This document shows, one piece after another, positions 27,890 through 37,623 of a DNA stretch of 64,000 bases. Origin of the DNA: Priestia megaterium NBRC 15308 = ATCC 14581 (lineage in GTDB: Bacteria; Bacillota; Bacilli; Bacillales; Bacillaceae_H). The notes beneath the pieces were generated by a model, which saw nothing but the letters and a program-made list of their open reading frames with translations, had not been told where the DNA came from and ran no database searches. A program made the translations under genes and the position numbers. Position 1 is the first letter of the stretch. Each line of letters begins with the position of its first letter. The stretch spans positions 3,156,501 to 3,220,500 of the forward strand of contig NZ_CP009920.1 of the NCBI RefSeq assembly GCF_000832985.1, given 5' to 3'.

Positions 27890-28732
27890 ATGAGTAATCA
27901 TTTGCAAGATACAGTAACACTTCATAACGGAGTCAAAATGCCGTGGTTTGGATTAGGTGTATTTAAAGTAGAAGAAGGGCCTGAATTAGTGAACGCGGTG
28001 AAAACAGCTATCGTCAAAGGCTACCGCAGCATCGATACGGCAGCTATTTATGGAAACGAAGAAGGTGTAGGGGAAGGAATTCGCCAAGGTCTAAAAGAAG
28101 CAGGTCTTTCACGCGAAGACATTTTTGTTACATCAAAAGTTTGGAACGCAGATTTAGGCTATGAAGAGACGCTGGCTGCTTACGAAACAAGCTTACAAAA
28201 GCTTGGCTTAGAATATTTGGATCTATACTTAATTCACTGGCCGGTAGAAGGTAAGTATAAAGCAGCGTGGAAAGCATTAGAAACGCTTTATAAAGAAGAA
28301 AAAGTAAGAGCTGTAGGTGTAAGTAATTTTCAAATTCATCATTTAGAAGACTTAATGAAAGATACAGACGTTAAGCCTGTTATTAACCAAGTTGAGTATC
28401 ATCCTCGTTTGACGCAAAAAGAGCTGCATGCTTTTTGTCAAAAACACGATATTCAGCTAGAAGCATGGTCTCCGCTTATGCAAGGAGAATTGCTAGATAA
28501 CGATGTGTTAAAAGAAATTGCTGAAAAACACGGTAAATCAGTTGCTCAAATCATTCTGCGATGGGATCTGCAAAACGGAGTTGTAACGATTCCAAAATCA
28601 ACAAAAGAGCACCGTATTGTTGAAAATTCATCTGTGTTTGATTTTGAATTGGATGCTGAAGATGTAAGCAAAATTGATGGATTAAATCAAAATCACCGAG
28701 TAGGTCCAGATCCGGACAATTTTGATTTTTAA
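27890..28732 (+). CDS. yvgN: aldo/keto reductase, YvgN-type (glyoxal/methylglyoxal reductase)
   Basis: 280-residue AKR (beta/alpha)8 barrel reducing small aldehydes and ketones with NADPH. Catalytic Asp and Tyr in RSIDTAAIYGNEEGVG, Lys in VTSKVWNADLGYE, His in LYLIHWPV; the NADPH-binding end is TIPKSTKEHRI. I recall B. subtilis YvgN as closely similar along the whole length. The possible HxlR-type operator upstream would fit aldehyde or quinone-responsive control. Good AGGGGG ribosome site. Confidence 0.92.
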   Translation: MSNHLQDTVTLHNGVKMPWFGLGVFKVEEGPELVNAVKTAIVKGYRSIDTAAIYGNEEGVGEGIRQGLKEAGLSREDIFVTSKVWNADLGYEETLAAYETSLQKLGLEYLDLYLIHWPVEGKYKAAWKALETLYKEEKVRAVGVSNFQIHHLEDLMKDTDVKPVINQVEYHPRLTQKELHAFCQKHDIQLEAWSPLMQGELLDNDVLKEIAEKHGKSVAQIILRWDLQNGVVTIPKSTKEHRIVENSSVFDFELDAEDVSKIDGLNQNHRVGPDPDNFDF

Positions 28733-28744
28733 TAGAAGAACTAA

Positions 28745-28988
28745 TAGGCTGGGACAAAAGTATTTTAGCCCAAGTGAAAAACGAACCATTGATCAACTAG
28801 TTTGATGAGTGGTTCGTTTTTTTTAGGGTGAATACAGCTTCATCTGTTTCGTCCTTCCAGCTGTTGATTGAAGGGCAAGGCGAAGCCTTGCATGGAAATC
28901 AACGGCGGTGTCATAAGCGGTTCAGCTCATGTATCTCATTTGTTCGTCTTTAGGTTGGATTCATTTAGTTATGTCCCGGCCTCTTTTT
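28745..28988 (+). repeat. dispersed foldback repeat, copy E (core strongly shortened)
   Basis: Left end AGGCTGGGACAAAAGTATTT 12 bases after the reductase stop, hairpin AACGAACCATTGATCAAC ... GTTTGATGAGTGGTTCGTT with T8, core cut down to GTTGATTGAAGGGCAAGG joined to CCTTGCATGGAAATCAAC, right end TATGTCCCGGCCTCTTTTT. The next 125 bases to the small gene hold no clear signal. Confidence 0.88.
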
Positions 28989-29113
28989 ATGCATTATTAC
29001 ATAAATTTAACATTTTCTTCACAGTAAGCTAAAGGACGGGCCGTATGATAAAGAAAGGTCGTGAAAGATAGAGAAATCATTTCATTTTTAAGTGTAAAAT
29101 AGGCGGTGTAACG

Positions 29114-29281
29114 ATGACAAAACAAGCTTACTCTCACATACAATGTAAAAAAACATCAATGATTGATTTATTGCTGGATGCAGGGGTTTATAAAAAAGGA
29201 AATAAGCAGCTATATGAGCTTACGCTTCAAGAACTAGAATCAGAATACGAAGCCGTTGCACAACAGCGCATATCTCAATGA
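29114..29281 (+). CDS. FbpA-like (Fur-regulated basic protein A type) small protein
   Basis: 55 residues: after a variable start the core KKTSMIDLLLDAGVYKKGNK and QLYELTLQELESEYE follows. The pattern (K)-x-x-L-I-x-x-L-L-x-A-G-V/I-Y-K with QLYELTLxELExEY matches my memory of the FbpA family, iron-sparing accessory proteins in B. subtilis. GGCGGTG precedes the ATG. A weak GAAATCATTTC palindrome lies about 37 bases upstream but is not a convincing Fur box. Soluble, no metal motif. Confidence 0.72.
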   Translation: MTKQAYSHIQCKKTSMIDLLLDAGVYKKGNKQLYELTLQELESEYEAVAQQRISQ

Positions 29282-29285
29282 AATT

Positions 29286-29313
29286 TTGATACATTGCTAG
29301 AATTTGTTATAAT
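29286..29313 (+). promoter_or_regulatory. SigA promoter before the IDEAL-domain gene
   Basis: TTGATA (29286-29291), 16-base spacer, TATAAT (29308-29313). It overlaps the 3' end of the FbpA-like gene region and leaves a leader of only about ten bases. Confidence 0.7.
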
Positions 29314-29330
29314 AGAGGAAAGGATAGGAG

Positions 29331-29534
29331 TTGATTTATATCGAAAAGCACCCAACAGACTCGCAGCCCATCCGTATGGATATCCTCGATTCTATATTTG
29401 CTAAAATGGTATTAAATAAGGCTATCCGAGATTTTAGAAGAGATCAAATTTTACGTGAAGTCGATCAAACATTAGAAGAAAGAAACAAAGAGAAATTTTT
29501 TCAATTAATTGAAGAATTAAAATCAATTTCGTAA
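29331..29534 (+). CDS. IDEAL-domain small protein
   Basis: 67 residues; the C-terminal half (FRRDQILREVDQTLEERNKE, then KFFQLIEEL) matches the IDEAL domain, a ~40-residue helical module with the pattern IDEALD-x-R-D/N-x-x-x-F in Bacillus small proteins. The reading begins with TTG at 29331, 6 bases after AAAGGA; a later in-frame ATG at 29376 has no ribosome site. Own promoter and terminator, so a single-gene unit. Confidence 0.75.
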   Translation: MIYIEKHPTDSQPIRMDILDSIFAKMVLNKAIRDFRRDQILREVDQTLEERNKEKFFQLIEELKSIS

Positions 29535-29580
29535 AGAGCGTTCACGCGATAGAATTTGATTTTATCATTTTAGCATATAA

Positions 29581-29620
29581 AAACAGGTAAGAAGCGGCAT
29601 GCTTAGTTACCTGTTTTTTG
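29581..29620 (+). terminator. terminator after the IDEAL-domain gene
   Basis: AAAACAGGTAA / TTACCTGTTTT hairpin with 16-base loop and T6. Confidence 0.85.
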
Positions 29621-30061
29621 TTGTCTTATTATAAAGGAAGACCTTACATAAGAAATGAACCTTATCAGTTAACAGACAAAAAGAGCAAGTCTAATGTACT
29701 CACTCTTTTCAGAAAGGTATGGGTGTTGCTGAGAAAATGAATGTCACTCTCTAAATGTTGCGTGTGGGGTTTAGAAAGTTCTATGCCACTGCATATTTTC
29801 TAATTCATTCGCTCTATGTATTGTTAAAGTAACAATATAACCATATCTTATCACATGAAGGAAATTCGATTCAATATATTTATTGATTTTCTTTTTAAAT
29901 TGTTCTAAATAATTAGTGAATGTAAAAAAATGTTTTTATTAGGTGAATGTGTATCTATAAAAAAACAATAGAAAAACATAGTGAGTTTTTATGAGAGACA
30001 TTTGTTTATTTCTGACGGACTGTAAGCTTCAAAAGAGTACAATCCGTCCTGTAAATCAGTA
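29621..30061. other. gene-free AT-rich stretch
   Basis: No reading frame I can support. It holds a perfect TATTGTTA-N3-TAACAATA palindrome (29819-29837) and a strong hairpin GACGGACTGTA / TACAATCCGTC (30014-30048) just 3' of the reverse-strand transporter, which may end that transcript although it lacks a T run. Confidence 0.5.
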
Positions 30062-31417
30062 TTAAGAAAAAATGAGCTGAACCCAGTAGAATAGGAGGAA
30101 AAGCGTAACGATGGTGGTAAGCGGGATAACGATAAGTGATACTTTTAAATAATCTTTCCATTTTACCTTGATATGATTTTCTTTTAAAATATGCATCCAA
30201 ATAAGAGAGGCCAGTGTTCCAATCGGCAATAAAAGCGAGCCCATATCACTTCCAATAATATTAGCAAGGTAAATAGTTTTAAGAGTAATAGGATCGAGCC
30301 CCATTTCAGTCAAGGTAATGGTTCCGACCATTAAGGCAGGGTGATTGTTAAACAAGTTAGAGAGAATGGAAACAAGTCCTCCCATGATAAAGCTTGCTTC
30401 AAAAAGCCCTCGATTCACAATTGGTTCGCAAATTTTTACAAGTAGATCTGTCAATCCTACGTTATGCAATCCATAAATAATAACGTACATTGAAAATGCA
30501 AAAACGAAAATGTGCCACGGCGTTTTCTTTAAAATATCAATCGGGTTTGTACGTAAGTGATACCATCTCCAAATAAGTAAGATCAATGAGCCTAGTACAG
30601 CAACCAATTCGATTGGTATGCCGAAATAAGAGGCGACAAATAGGAGACAGCGCATAACAAACACAAATAATAAAACTTTCAGCATAAATTGTGTGCGTTT
30701 ACGTTTTGTTTCAACAGAAATGCTTCCTTTTAAGGGGTGAAACTGTTTCGTAAAGAAACTCTCTTCTATATCTTTTGAAGCATGCGGCAGTTTTTTTGGC
30801 AAATGGCGTTTTACGACCGTATACATGAGCCAAGACATAAATAATAAACCAAGTGTCGCCGGTACAAACATCATCGCCGTGTGCATATAAAGCGACATAT
30901 GAACAATTTTTAAGGCAATCAAATTGACAATATTACTTACACCTATAGGCGCGCTGGAAGCGGTAGCAATAAGCGCTCCACTTAAAAGGTAGGGGATCTG
31001 CTGGTGGGGTTTTAGCTGAAGGTTTTTCAAAAGTAGAATTAAAATTGGAGTGGTAATTAAAATACTGCCGTCATTATTAAATAGTAAAGTCATTAAAAAG
31101 CACAGCAGTTGAATGTACCAATATAATCGGTACCCTGAGCCTTTGGATAAACTCACTAGTCGTGCAGCTGCCCAGTGGAAGAATCCAAAACTTTCTAATA
31201 TGACGGCCATGACAATGGTGGCAATAATGGTGATAGAAGCGCCGCTTATCTTTCCGAAAATATCAACGATGTCTGATTTGGATACAATTCCTGTAAGCAG
31301 GATAATGGCTGCTCCTATGGCTGCCGGCCATGCTTCGTTGATGCCGTTTGGCCTCCAAAAAATGACGAGCATTGTCATTGTAAACACGAAAATGGCAATT
31401 CCAATTTCAATATTCAT
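30062..31417 (-). CDS. ArsB/ion transporter superfamily membrane protein
   Basis: 451 residues with about eleven helices. The N-terminal half has AWPAAIGAAIILLTGIVS and AVILESFGFFHWAAARL, and the centre LLFNNDGSILITTPILILLL, the NNDG/NNHPA type half-sites typical of the ArsB/NhaD superfamily; the second half-site is SILSNLFNNHPALM. Bacillus relatives (YdfA-type) are annotated as arsenite pumps, but no arsR or arsC is near, so another anion or sodium/proton exchange is possible. AAAGGAGC precedes the ATG. Confidence 0.85.
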   Translation of the reverse strand: MNIEIGIAIFVFTMTMLVIFWRPNGINEAWPAAIGAAIILLTGIVSKSDIVDIFGKISGASITIIATIVMAVILESFGFFHWAAARLVSLSKGSGYRLYWYIQLLCFLMTLLFNNDGSILITTPILILLLKNLQLKPHQQIPYLLSGALIATASSAPIGVSNIVNLIALKIVHMSLYMHTAMMFVPATLGLLFMSWLMYTVVKRHLPKKLPHASKDIEESFFTKQFHPLKGSISVETKRKRTQFMLKVLLFVFVMRCLLFVASYFGIPIELVAVLGSLILLIWRWYHLRTNPIDILKKTPWHIFVFAFSMYVIIYGLHNVGLTDLLVKICEPIVNRGLFEASFIMGGLVSILSNLFNNHPALMVGTITLTEMGLDPITLKTIYLANIIGSDMGSLLLPIGTLASLIWMHILKENHIKVKWKDYLKVSLIVIPLTTIVTLFLLFYWVQLIFS

Positions 31418-31581
31418 CAGTATGCTCCTTTCTTCTAAAATTTGTAATGAATATACCCTTGCATGTCCCTTACACTCTATTTATATTCATTTATTACTAG
31501 AAGGATTGTGCATAAGACCATTTTTGCTAATATGTTTGTTTATCTTGCCAAGGCACGTATCACCTCGGGAGAGGAGCCTAT

Positions 31582-31841
31582 AAAAAAGAGGCTGGGACAT
31601 AACTAAACCCATCCAATCTAAAGAGAAATCAATCGGATAAAGGAGCTAGTAGGCATTGCTTTTTAAAGTGCTGTTGATTTCCATGCCAGCCTTTGCTTTC
31701 TGCTTGTCCCGCAGGAGTCTTCGTCTTGTACAGATAGAAGCCGCTATATACATGAAACCTACGCTCACCATATCAATAAAAAAATCCGAACCATTCATCG
31801 TTCGGATTTTCCTTCAGCTGACATACTTTTGTTCCAGCCTG
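31582..31841 (-). repeat. dispersed foldback repeat, copy F (inverted, core shortened)
   Basis: Read on the reverse strand: left end AGGCTGGAACAAAAGTATG eight bases after the racemase-like gene's stop, hairpin AAAATCCGAACGATGAATGG ... TTCGGATTTTTTTA, part of the core, right end TATGTCCCAGCCTCTTTTTT. Orientation follows its upstream gene, as in all other copies. The rest of the gene-free interval (31418-31581) shows only the transporter's promoter region. Confidence 0.85.
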
Positions 31842-31848
31842 TTCAAGA

Positions 31849-32958
31849 TTAGCAAGTATAGACTTTTTCGTGTAAAGTTAGCGCTTTTATCTGATCGTGG
31901 TCAGGTTCGTAGCCGATGCCTGGTGTATCAGGAACGGAAATAATACCGTTGTCGACCGTTATTTCCGGATGAATGATATCACGCGGCCAGTATTTAGAGG
32001 ATGCAGCTGTATCTCCCGGAAGCGTAAAATTGGCAAGTGTGGTAATGGCAATATTATGTGCTCGTCCGATACCTGATTCGAGCATACCGCCGCACCATAC
32101 GGGCATATCGTGAGTTTGACAAAGGTCATGAATTTTTTTGGCTTCTGTTAGTCCGCCTACTCGTCCAATTTTAATGTTAATAATTTGTGTGCTTCCAAGT
32201 TTAATAGCTTTTCGAACGTCTTCAGATGAATGAATGCTTTCGTCTAAGCAAATGGGCGTGCGCATGCGGACCTGCAGTTCAGCGTGATCAATTAAATCAT
32301 CATGAGCCAACGGCTGTTCAATCATCATTAAATCAAACTCATCAAGCTGAGCAAGGTGATCAGCATCTGCAAGCGTATAAGCAGAGTTCGCATCAACCAT
32401 CAGCGGAATAGAAGGGAACTCGTGTCGAACCGCGCGCGTCAAGTTAAGATCCCAGCCCGGCTTAATTTTAATTTTGATCCGCTTATATCCTTCATTTAAT
32501 CCGGCTTCAATTTTGCGAAGCGTTTCGTCAATCGTAGGCTGAATGCCAACGCTGAGACCAACTTCAATTTGACTTTTACTGCCTCCTAGCGCTTTAGATA
32601 GAGAGAGGTTTTGCCTGCGCGCATACAAATCCCAAACTGCGCCTTCTAACGCCGCTTTTGCCATGTAATTGCCGCGAATATGAGCAAAGCGTTGGGATAC
32701 TTCGTCAGGGTGCTGAATTTCTTTCTGTTGAAGCAAGGGAATTAAAAAATCCTCCATAATGTGCCAGTTTGTTTTGAGCGTTTCTTCTTTATAAAAAGGA
32801 TCCGCGCACGCTACGGATTCAGCCCAGCCGGATCGTCCGTCTTCGTCTTGAATTTCTACTAAAATAAAATCTCGATCCACTTCTTTTCCAAGGCTTGTCG
32901 TAAACGGATGAAGTAAATCCATTTTTAAATGCCGTAAAATAACGCGTTTGATCTTCAT
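31849..32958 (-). CDS. enolase-superfamily o-succinylbenzoate synthase / N-acylamino acid racemase
   Basis: 369 residues of the MenC/NSAR group. Catalytic lysine pair in [11 protein letters not shown], metal ligands Asp in MVDANSAY, Glu in MMIEQPLA and Asp in ICLDESI, second-side Lys in [13 protein letters not shown] at 32958 overlaps the stop of the acyltransferase gene (ATGA), with GAGGTG as ribosome site; longer readings run into that gene. No other men genes are present, and the tight pairing with a GNAT protein matches the route that converts D- to L-amino acids through N-succinyl intermediates (known from Geobacillus). Racemase is therefore favoured over menaquinone synthesis. Confidence 0.87.
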   Translation of the reverse strand: MKIKRVILRHLKMDLLHPFTTSLGKEVDRDFILVEIQDEDGRSGWAESVACADPFYKEETLKTNWHIMEDFLIPLLQQKEIQHPDEVSQRFAHIRGNYMAKAALEGAVWDLYARRQNLSLSKALGGSKSQIEVGLSVGIQPTIDETLRKIEAGLNEGYKRIKIKIKPGWDLNLTRAVRHEFPSIPLMVDANSAYTLADADHLAQLDEFDLMMIEQPLAHDDLIDHAELQVRMRTPICLDESIHSSEDVRKAIKLGSTQIINIKIGRVGGLTEAKKIHDLCQTHDMPVWCGGMLESGIGRAHNIAITTLANFTLPGDTAASSKYWPRDIIHPEITVDNGIISVPDTPGIGYEPDHDQIKALTLHEKVYTC

Positions 32959-33782
32959 TTTTGCACCTCTTTTTTCGTTAAAATATAAAAATGAACGGGT
33001 GCGCTGCTTTCTGGATACTTCATAAAGTCTGTTACTTGGAATCCTTTTGCAAAACACGTTTGAAATACGCGTCTTGTTCGCATACGCCAGTCCAATGCAA
33101 GAGAAGGAGAGACTTCTTTCATTTGCTGAAACGCAGATGGGATAGCTACAGACACGATGTCATGATCCAGCCATCTTTCATCAATATCTGTAACAGAAGG
33201 AAATCCTTTATCCGTTAACGTCCATTGAGTAAGCGATGCGTCCATTATTTGATCTGGCGTATAGAGAGGCTGAGCTCGTTTCGTATCCTCTAAAGATGCC
33301 CATTCTACAACGAATCGATCAGAAGGCAAATCAGCATTTAACGGATCATTCATGTCTCCGTAGCAGTTTTCAATATAGGTAGAACAAATGGCTCCAAGCT
33401 TTCCAATATTTAAATACCCGTTCGCACTTTCTAACGGATCGTACGTCCAGCTGATATATGAATACCCTATTTTTTTACTTTCTTGCCGCTGCGCATGCTT
33501 AAGCTTAGCTCCGATACCCATGCTGCGGTAGGCAGGGTCAACTGCTAATATATGAGAACATAAGTAGACGCAATTTCCGTCAAACCCTGGAAAACTATAT
33601 TGAAAGCCAATCAGCTTTTCATTTAGAAACGCACCGAGAACAAGACCTCCGTTTTTAACAGCGGTTAAGGTTTGATGAACGGGCGTTGCTTCTTCTTCTC
33701 CCCAGACGCGGCTTTCTAATGTGCGTACGTCTTCTAGTTCAGCGGTTGTGGTAAGTGAACGAATCGTTAAAGCTTCAGTCAT
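32955..33782 (-). CDS. GNAT-family acyltransferase (candidate amino acid N-succinyltransferase)
   Basis: 275 residues; an N-terminal GNAT domain with the acyl-CoA loop [19 protein letters not shown] and strand [18 protein letters not shown], plus a ~120-residue C-terminal extension typical of the long GNAT proteins (COG3375-like) encoded beside N-acylamino acid racemases. It overlaps the racemase by four bases. Expected reaction: CoA-dependent N-acylation of amino acids, giving the racemase's substrate. A desuccinylase, needed to finish the pathway, is not in this operon. Confidence 0.82.
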   Translation of the reverse strand: MTEALTIRSLTTTAELEDVRTLESRVWGEEEATPVHQTLTAVKNGGLVLGAFLNEKLIGFQYSFPGFDGNCVYLCSHILAVDPAYRSMGIGAKLKHAQRQESKKIGYSYISWTYDPLESANGYLNIGKLGAICSTYIENCYGDMNDPLNADLPSDRFVVEWASLEDTKRAQPLYTPDQIMDASLTQWTLTDKGFPSVTDIDERWLDHDIVSVAIPSAFQQMKEVSPSLALDWRMRTRRVFQTCFAKGFQVTDFMKYPESSAPVHFYILTKKEVQK

Positions 33783-33804
33783 ATGTTTACTTCCTTTCTA
33801 TTAT

Positions 33805-34611
33805 CTATTCTAAAAAGATGTTTTGCTCAGCATAGAGCTTTTCCAAGTGTTCCTGTCTTTTTCCAGCCGTTTTTTCATCTCTTTTTTGCATGCTGCTAAT
33901 GACAATTTGAGATAGGGCAAGAAGCGATAAAATATGTTCGGTTGTGCCGGCTAAAAGCGTGATATCAGCGATTTGACCTACCGGAGACAGACGGCGGTCT
34001 GTAATGGCAATTACTTTCGCTCCTTGTTTTTTAGCTTGCTGAGCTACTTCAAGCGCTTCTTTTGTATAGCGCGGCAGTGAAAATACAACAACAGCAGATT
34101 CACTAGTAAGATTGCATAGCGTTTCAAGCAAAAATCCTGTTGGAAAAGATAAAAGAACATGATTGCGAAGCTGATTCATTTTATAATACAGCCAGTAAGC
34201 TGCCGTATGAGATTCGCGGAAACCTGCAATATACACTTGATCACTTTTGATAAGCGCATCTGCAGCTTGAGATAATTCCTTTTCGTCAACAGGGGAAAGC
34301 CATTCACTAAAAGGTTTCTTTTCTTCTGCTGCAGAATCAGCTGCATGCTTGCTAGCTGCTTCTTTTGATTCGGCAGAAGAAAGCCATTCTTTTCGCATTA
34401 GCTCCTGTAAATCGGAAAAACCATTTAACCCAAGTGCGTAAGCTAGACGAATAACGGTTGTTTCACTGACACCTGCTTCTTTGCCAATTTGCCCAGCCGT
34501 GTACAGCGAGCCTTTTTCCGTAAAATTAACGAGAAACTCCGCCACTTTTTTTTGACCGCGAGAAAGGTCAGGAAATTTATGTTTAATTAATTCTTGAAAT
34601 GATGGATTCAT
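33805..34611 (-). CDS. RpiR/MurR-family transcriptional regulator
   Basis: 268 residues: an N-terminal helix-turn-helix (SLYTAGQIGKEAGVSETTVIR, then LAYALGLNGFSDLQELM) and a C-terminal SIS phospho-sugar-binding-like domain (VYIAGFRESHTAAYWLYYKM ... AITDRRLSP). First gene of the operon with the GNAT and racemase genes. A perfect palindrome GAAGTTATAACTTC lies 16 bases upstream, a likely auto-operator. The ligand is probably an amino-sugar or peptide-derived compound (inference). Confidence 0.9.
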   Translation of the reverse strand: MNPSFQELIKHKFPDLSRGQKKVAEFLVNFTEKGSLYTAGQIGKEAGVSETTVIRLAYALGLNGFSDLQELMRKEWLSSAESKEAASKHAADSAAEEKKPFSEWLSPVDEKELSQAADALIKSDQVYIAGFRESHTAAYWLYYKMNQLRNHVLLSFPTGFLLETLCNLTSESAVVVFSLPRYTKEALEVAQQAKKQGAKVIAITDRRLSPVGQIADITLLAGTTEHILSLLALSQIVISSMQKRDEKTAGKRQEHLEKLYAEQNIFLE

Positions 34612-34626
34612 ATAGCCTCCTAAAAA

Positions 34627-34640
34627 GAAGTTATAACTTC
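34627..34640. promoter_or_regulatory. palindromic operator before the RpiR gene
   Basis: GAAGTTATAACTTC, a perfect 14-base palindrome; a half-site TTAACTTC follows at 34663. Suits an RpiR-type dimer. Confidence 0.55.
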
Positions 34641-34725
34641 ATAAAAATATATTAATGCATTTTTAACTTCATTTCAATTGCTGTTTCAAAATAAAAAGAA
34701 GCCCTCGTGATATAATAAATTGATT

Positions 34726-34781
34726 ATTCAAAAATAAATGCCATTATTCAAAAACGAATTGTGTTTTATTCAAAAATGAAT
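34726..34781 (+). promoter_or_regulatory. three tandem ATTCAAAAATGAAT sites before the sigma-54 activator gene
   Basis: ATTCAAAAATAAAT (34726), ATTCAAAAACGAAT (34746) and ATTCAAAAATGAAT (34768): each a 14-base palindrome or near palindrome, spaced 20 and 22 bases, the last ending 19 bases before the start codon. Confidence 0.6.
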
Positions 34782-34799
34782 AGAAAGCGGGGAGCATAC

Positions 34800-36170
34800 A
34801 TGAATTCAGAATGGAATGAAAATCAGTGGATCCTTCATTCATTAAAAGATGATTTGCTTGTGACGGATGAAAAAGGCATCATTGTCCGGATACATGAAGG
34901 AACGGGAAATATTTACGACGTAAAAGCTGAAAAACTGCTGGGAAAGTCTGTTTATGAACTTGAAAAACAAGGGTTGTTTACGCCAATCGTTACGCCAATT
35001 GTGCTTGAAACAAAGAAGAAAATTACGCTTGTACAAACAACTAAACAAGGCAAGCAAGTGCTCGTTACAGGCATTCCTGTCAAAGATGAAAAAGGAGAGA
35101 TTAAAAGAATCGTCAGCTATTCTCATGATGTGACGGAGCTTATGGAAATGAAAACATATCTTGATGCGATGGAAGGCGAAATGCAGCGCGTAAAGAGCGA
35201 GCTTATGCTGCTGCGGAACCAAAATCTATCAACAGAAGGAATTGTATGCAACAGCGAAAAGATGCAGCACGTTCTTCGTACGGCTGTTCACGTTTCGAAC
35301 GTAGACGTAAATATTTTACTTTTAGGGCAGTCAGGAGTAGGAAAAACGCACGTAGCTAAGCTGATACATAACAAAAGTACAAGAAGCAAAGGGCCGTTTA
35401 TTGAAGTGAACTGCGGGGCCATTCCAGATCATTTATTTGAGGCCGAACTGTTTGGCTACGAAGCGGGTGCTTTTACCGGTGCATCTAAAAATGGAAAGGT
35501 GGGACTGGTCGAATTAGCAGATGGAGGTACGCTTTTTTTAGATGAAGTCGGAGAACTGTCACCGGCGCATCAAGTAAAAATCTTAAAGCTCATTCAAGAA
35601 AAACAGTTTTATTCCGTTGGCGGAAGAAAGCCTAAAACCGTGGACTTTCGCCTAATTGCAGCGACGAACAAAGATTTAGAAAAAGCCGTTGCTGAAAAAG
35701 AATTTCGAGAAGATTTATATTTTCGTTTAAGCGTCGTACCGATTACCATTCCATCTTTGAACGAGCGCCCTGAAGATATTTTTCCGCTGCTCACACATTT
35801 TGCCGAGCAGTTTGAAAAGAAATACAACCGAAAAAGAACGTTTGATAATGCGGTTATTCACGCACTGCTTGCACATGAGTGGAAAGGAAACGTACGAGAG
35901 TTAATCAATGTGATTGAACACGCCGTGGTTGTGTCTTCACAAACGCTGATTACAATGGAGCATTTGCCGCATTCTCTGCATAGAAAAAAACGGATTCAAC
36001 ACGTTGAAGAACATGGGGAAATGAAGCTTAACGACGCGTTAAACGAGCTGGAAAAAGAGATATTAGTAAAAGCAAAAAAACAGTATAAAACGACAACAGA
36101 AATAGGGGAAGCACTTGGAATCAGTCAGCCTTCAGTTGTTAGAAAATTAAAAAAACATTCCGTTTTTTAA
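34800..36170 (+). CDS. sigma-54-dependent activator (PAS-AAA-HTH), GabR/RocR-like
   Basis: 456 residues from the ATG at 34800 (CGGGGAG upstream). Layout: PAS domain about 8-115, linker helix, AAA+ core with Walker [10 protein letters not shown] (~176), the sigma-54-contacting GAFTGA loop (~223) and Walker [12 protein letters not shown], arginine finger region [11 protein letters not shown], and a C-terminal HTH ([20 protein letters not shown]). It remodels SigL holoenzyme at -24/-12 promoters; exactly such a promoter precedes the next gene. In B. thuringiensis a GabR activator of this type controls gab genes, supporting a link to aminotransfer catabolism. Confidence 0.92.
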   Translation: MNSEWNENQWILHSLKDDLLVTDEKGIIVRIHEGTGNIYDVKAEKLLGKSVYELEKQGLFTPIVTPIVLETKKKITLVQTTKQGKQVLVTGIPVKDEKGEIKRIVSYSHDVTELMEMKTYLDAMEGEMQRVKSELMLLRNQNLSTEGIVCNSEKMQHVLRTAVHVSNVDVNILLLGQSGVGKTHVAKLIHNKSTRSKGPFIEVNCGAIPDHLFEAELFGYEAGAFTGASKNGKVGLVELADGGTLFLDEVGELSPAHQVKILKLIQEKQFYSVGGRKPKTVDFRLIAATNKDLEKAVAEKEFREDLYFRLSVVPITIPSLNERPEDIFPLLTHFAEQFEKKYNRKRTFDNAVIHALLAHEWKGNVRELINVIEHAVVVSSQTLITMEHLPHSLHRKKRIQHVEEHGEMKLNDALNELEKEILVKAKKQYKTTTEIGEALGISQPSVVRKLKKHSVF

Positions 36171-36176
36171 CGTCTT

Positions 36177-36192
36177 TGGCACGCTCTTTGCA
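36177..36192 (+). promoter_or_regulatory. sigma-54 (SigL) -24/-12 promoter
   Basis: TGGCAC at 36177-36182 and TTGCA at 36188-36192; the GG and GC pairs are separated by ten bases, the canonical spacing. Located between the activator gene and the aminotransferase gene. Confidence 0.9.
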
Positions 36193-36243
36193 TGTAAAAC
36201 AAGTACAAACACATTACTTGATAGATTGCGAGGAGGAAGTCAG

Positions 36244-37560
36244 ATGACGCAGGCATCACTTACACAGTTAATGAACAGTTTACCAGATTTACTAGCACCA
36301 AGCATGGCGAAAGATCACCCTAATTTACCCGTGGTAAAAGCAGAGGGCTGCTACTACTACGGAGTGGACGGAAAAACGTATTTAGATTTTACATCAGGTA
36401 TTGCAACAGCGAATACAGGTCATCGTCACCCTAAAGTTGTACAAGCGATTAAAGAAAGCGTTGATCATCTTATGCACGGCCCGTCAGGTGTGATTATGTA
36501 CAAATCTATTTTACAGCTTGCTGAAGAATTAAAAACAGTATTGCCAAGAGGATTGGACTGCTTTTTCTTTGCCAACAGCGGAACCGAAGCAATAGAAGGA
36601 GCGTTAAAACTGGCAAAGTACGTTACGCAAAGACCTTATACGGTTTCGTTTACGGGCTGCTTTCACGGTCGTTCTCTCGGAGCGCTTAGTGTGACGACAT
36701 CAAAAAGCAAATACCGGAAATTTCTTCAGCCATCGGGCTTAACGTATCAAGTGCCTTATGCAGACGCGACTCAGTGTCCAAAAGGAGAAGATCCGGAAAT
36801 CTACTGCGTGGAAAAGCTGGAAAGAGATTTTGACACTTTGTTTAAGCATCAAGTAACTCCGGAAGAAGTAGCGTGCATGATTGTAGAGCCGGTTCTTGGA
36901 GAAGGCGGCTACGTGATCCCTCCGAAAGCGTGGCTGCAAAAAATAAGAGAAGTGTGTGACAGACATGGCATTCTGCTTATTTTTGACGAAGTGCAAACTG
37001 GCTTTGGACGCACAGGCGAGTGGTTTGCAGCTCAGACGTTTGACGTGACGCCTGACATTATGGCAATCGCAAAAGGCATAGCATCAGGACTTCCGTTAAG
37101 TGCTACCGTAGCTTCCAAGCAGCTAATGGAAAAGTGGCCGATTGGTACACACGGAACCACTTTTGGAGGCAACCCAATCGCTTGTTCAGCAGCGCTTGCG
37201 ACATTGGACGTACTAAAAGAAGAAAAGCTGATTGAAAACTCAAAAGAAATGGGGAAATATGCAGCGGATCAGCTTCAGCATTTGAAAGCGAAGCATGAAG
37301 TTATCGGAAGTATTCGTTCAGTAGGATTAATGATTGGAATTGAAATTATTAATCCGAAAACAAAGCAAGGTGACGGAAGCCTTCTTCTTGAGATTTTAGA
37401 CAAATGTTTGGAAAAAGGGGTGCTGTTTTACCTTTGCGGAAATAGCGGAGAAGTAATTCGAATGATTCCTCCTTTAACGATTACAAAAGAAGAAATTGAT
37501 GCCGGGCTTCGCGTGTTAGACGAAGCATTGACAGAAATCACAAGTCTTCACGTGATCTAA
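36244..37560 (+). CDS. class III aminotransferase (4-aminobutyrate aminotransferase-like)
   Basis: 438 residues, PLP enzyme. Signature [20 protein letters not shown], then the PLP lysine in [15 protein letters not shown]; cofactor-phosphate loop [14 protein letters not shown] and [16 protein letters not shown] at 36244 sits 7 bases after AGGAGG; a TTG 18 bases earlier is a poor alternative. Its SigL promoter and activator upstream, and a symporter downstream, make an inducible uptake-and-transamination unit, most likely for GABA or another omega-amino acid. No gabD is in the window. Confidence 0.88.
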   Translation: MTQASLTQLMNSLPDLLAPSMAKDHPNLPVVKAEGCYYYGVDGKTYLDFTSGIATANTGHRHPKVVQAIKESVDHLMHGPSGVIMYKSILQLAEELKTVLPRGLDCFFFANSGTEAIEGALKLAKYVTQRPYTVSFTGCFHGRSLGALSVTTSKSKYRKFLQPSGLTYQVPYADATQCPKGEDPEIYCVEKLERDFDTLFKHQVTPEEVACMIVEPVLGEGGYVIPPKAWLQKIREVCDRHGILLIFDEVQTGFGRTGEWFAAQTFDVTPDIMAIAKGIASGLPLSATVASKQLMEKWPIGTHGTTFGGNPIACSAALATLDVLKEEKLIENSKEMGKYAADQLQHLKAKHEVIGSIRSVGLMIGIEIINPKTKQGDGSLLLEILDKCLEKGVLFYLCGNSGEVIRMIPPLTITKEEIDAGLRVLDEALTEITSLHVI

Positions 37561-37623
37561 AGCTTTAGAAAGCTCTTTGTTTCAATGAAAGATAGATTGA
37601 CCCATAATAAGGAGGAATCTGTT

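Noticed and set aside
29060-29100. GAAATCATTTC before the FbpA-like gene, considered a Fur box.
   Set aside because: Too short and too different from the 19-base Fur consensus to call.
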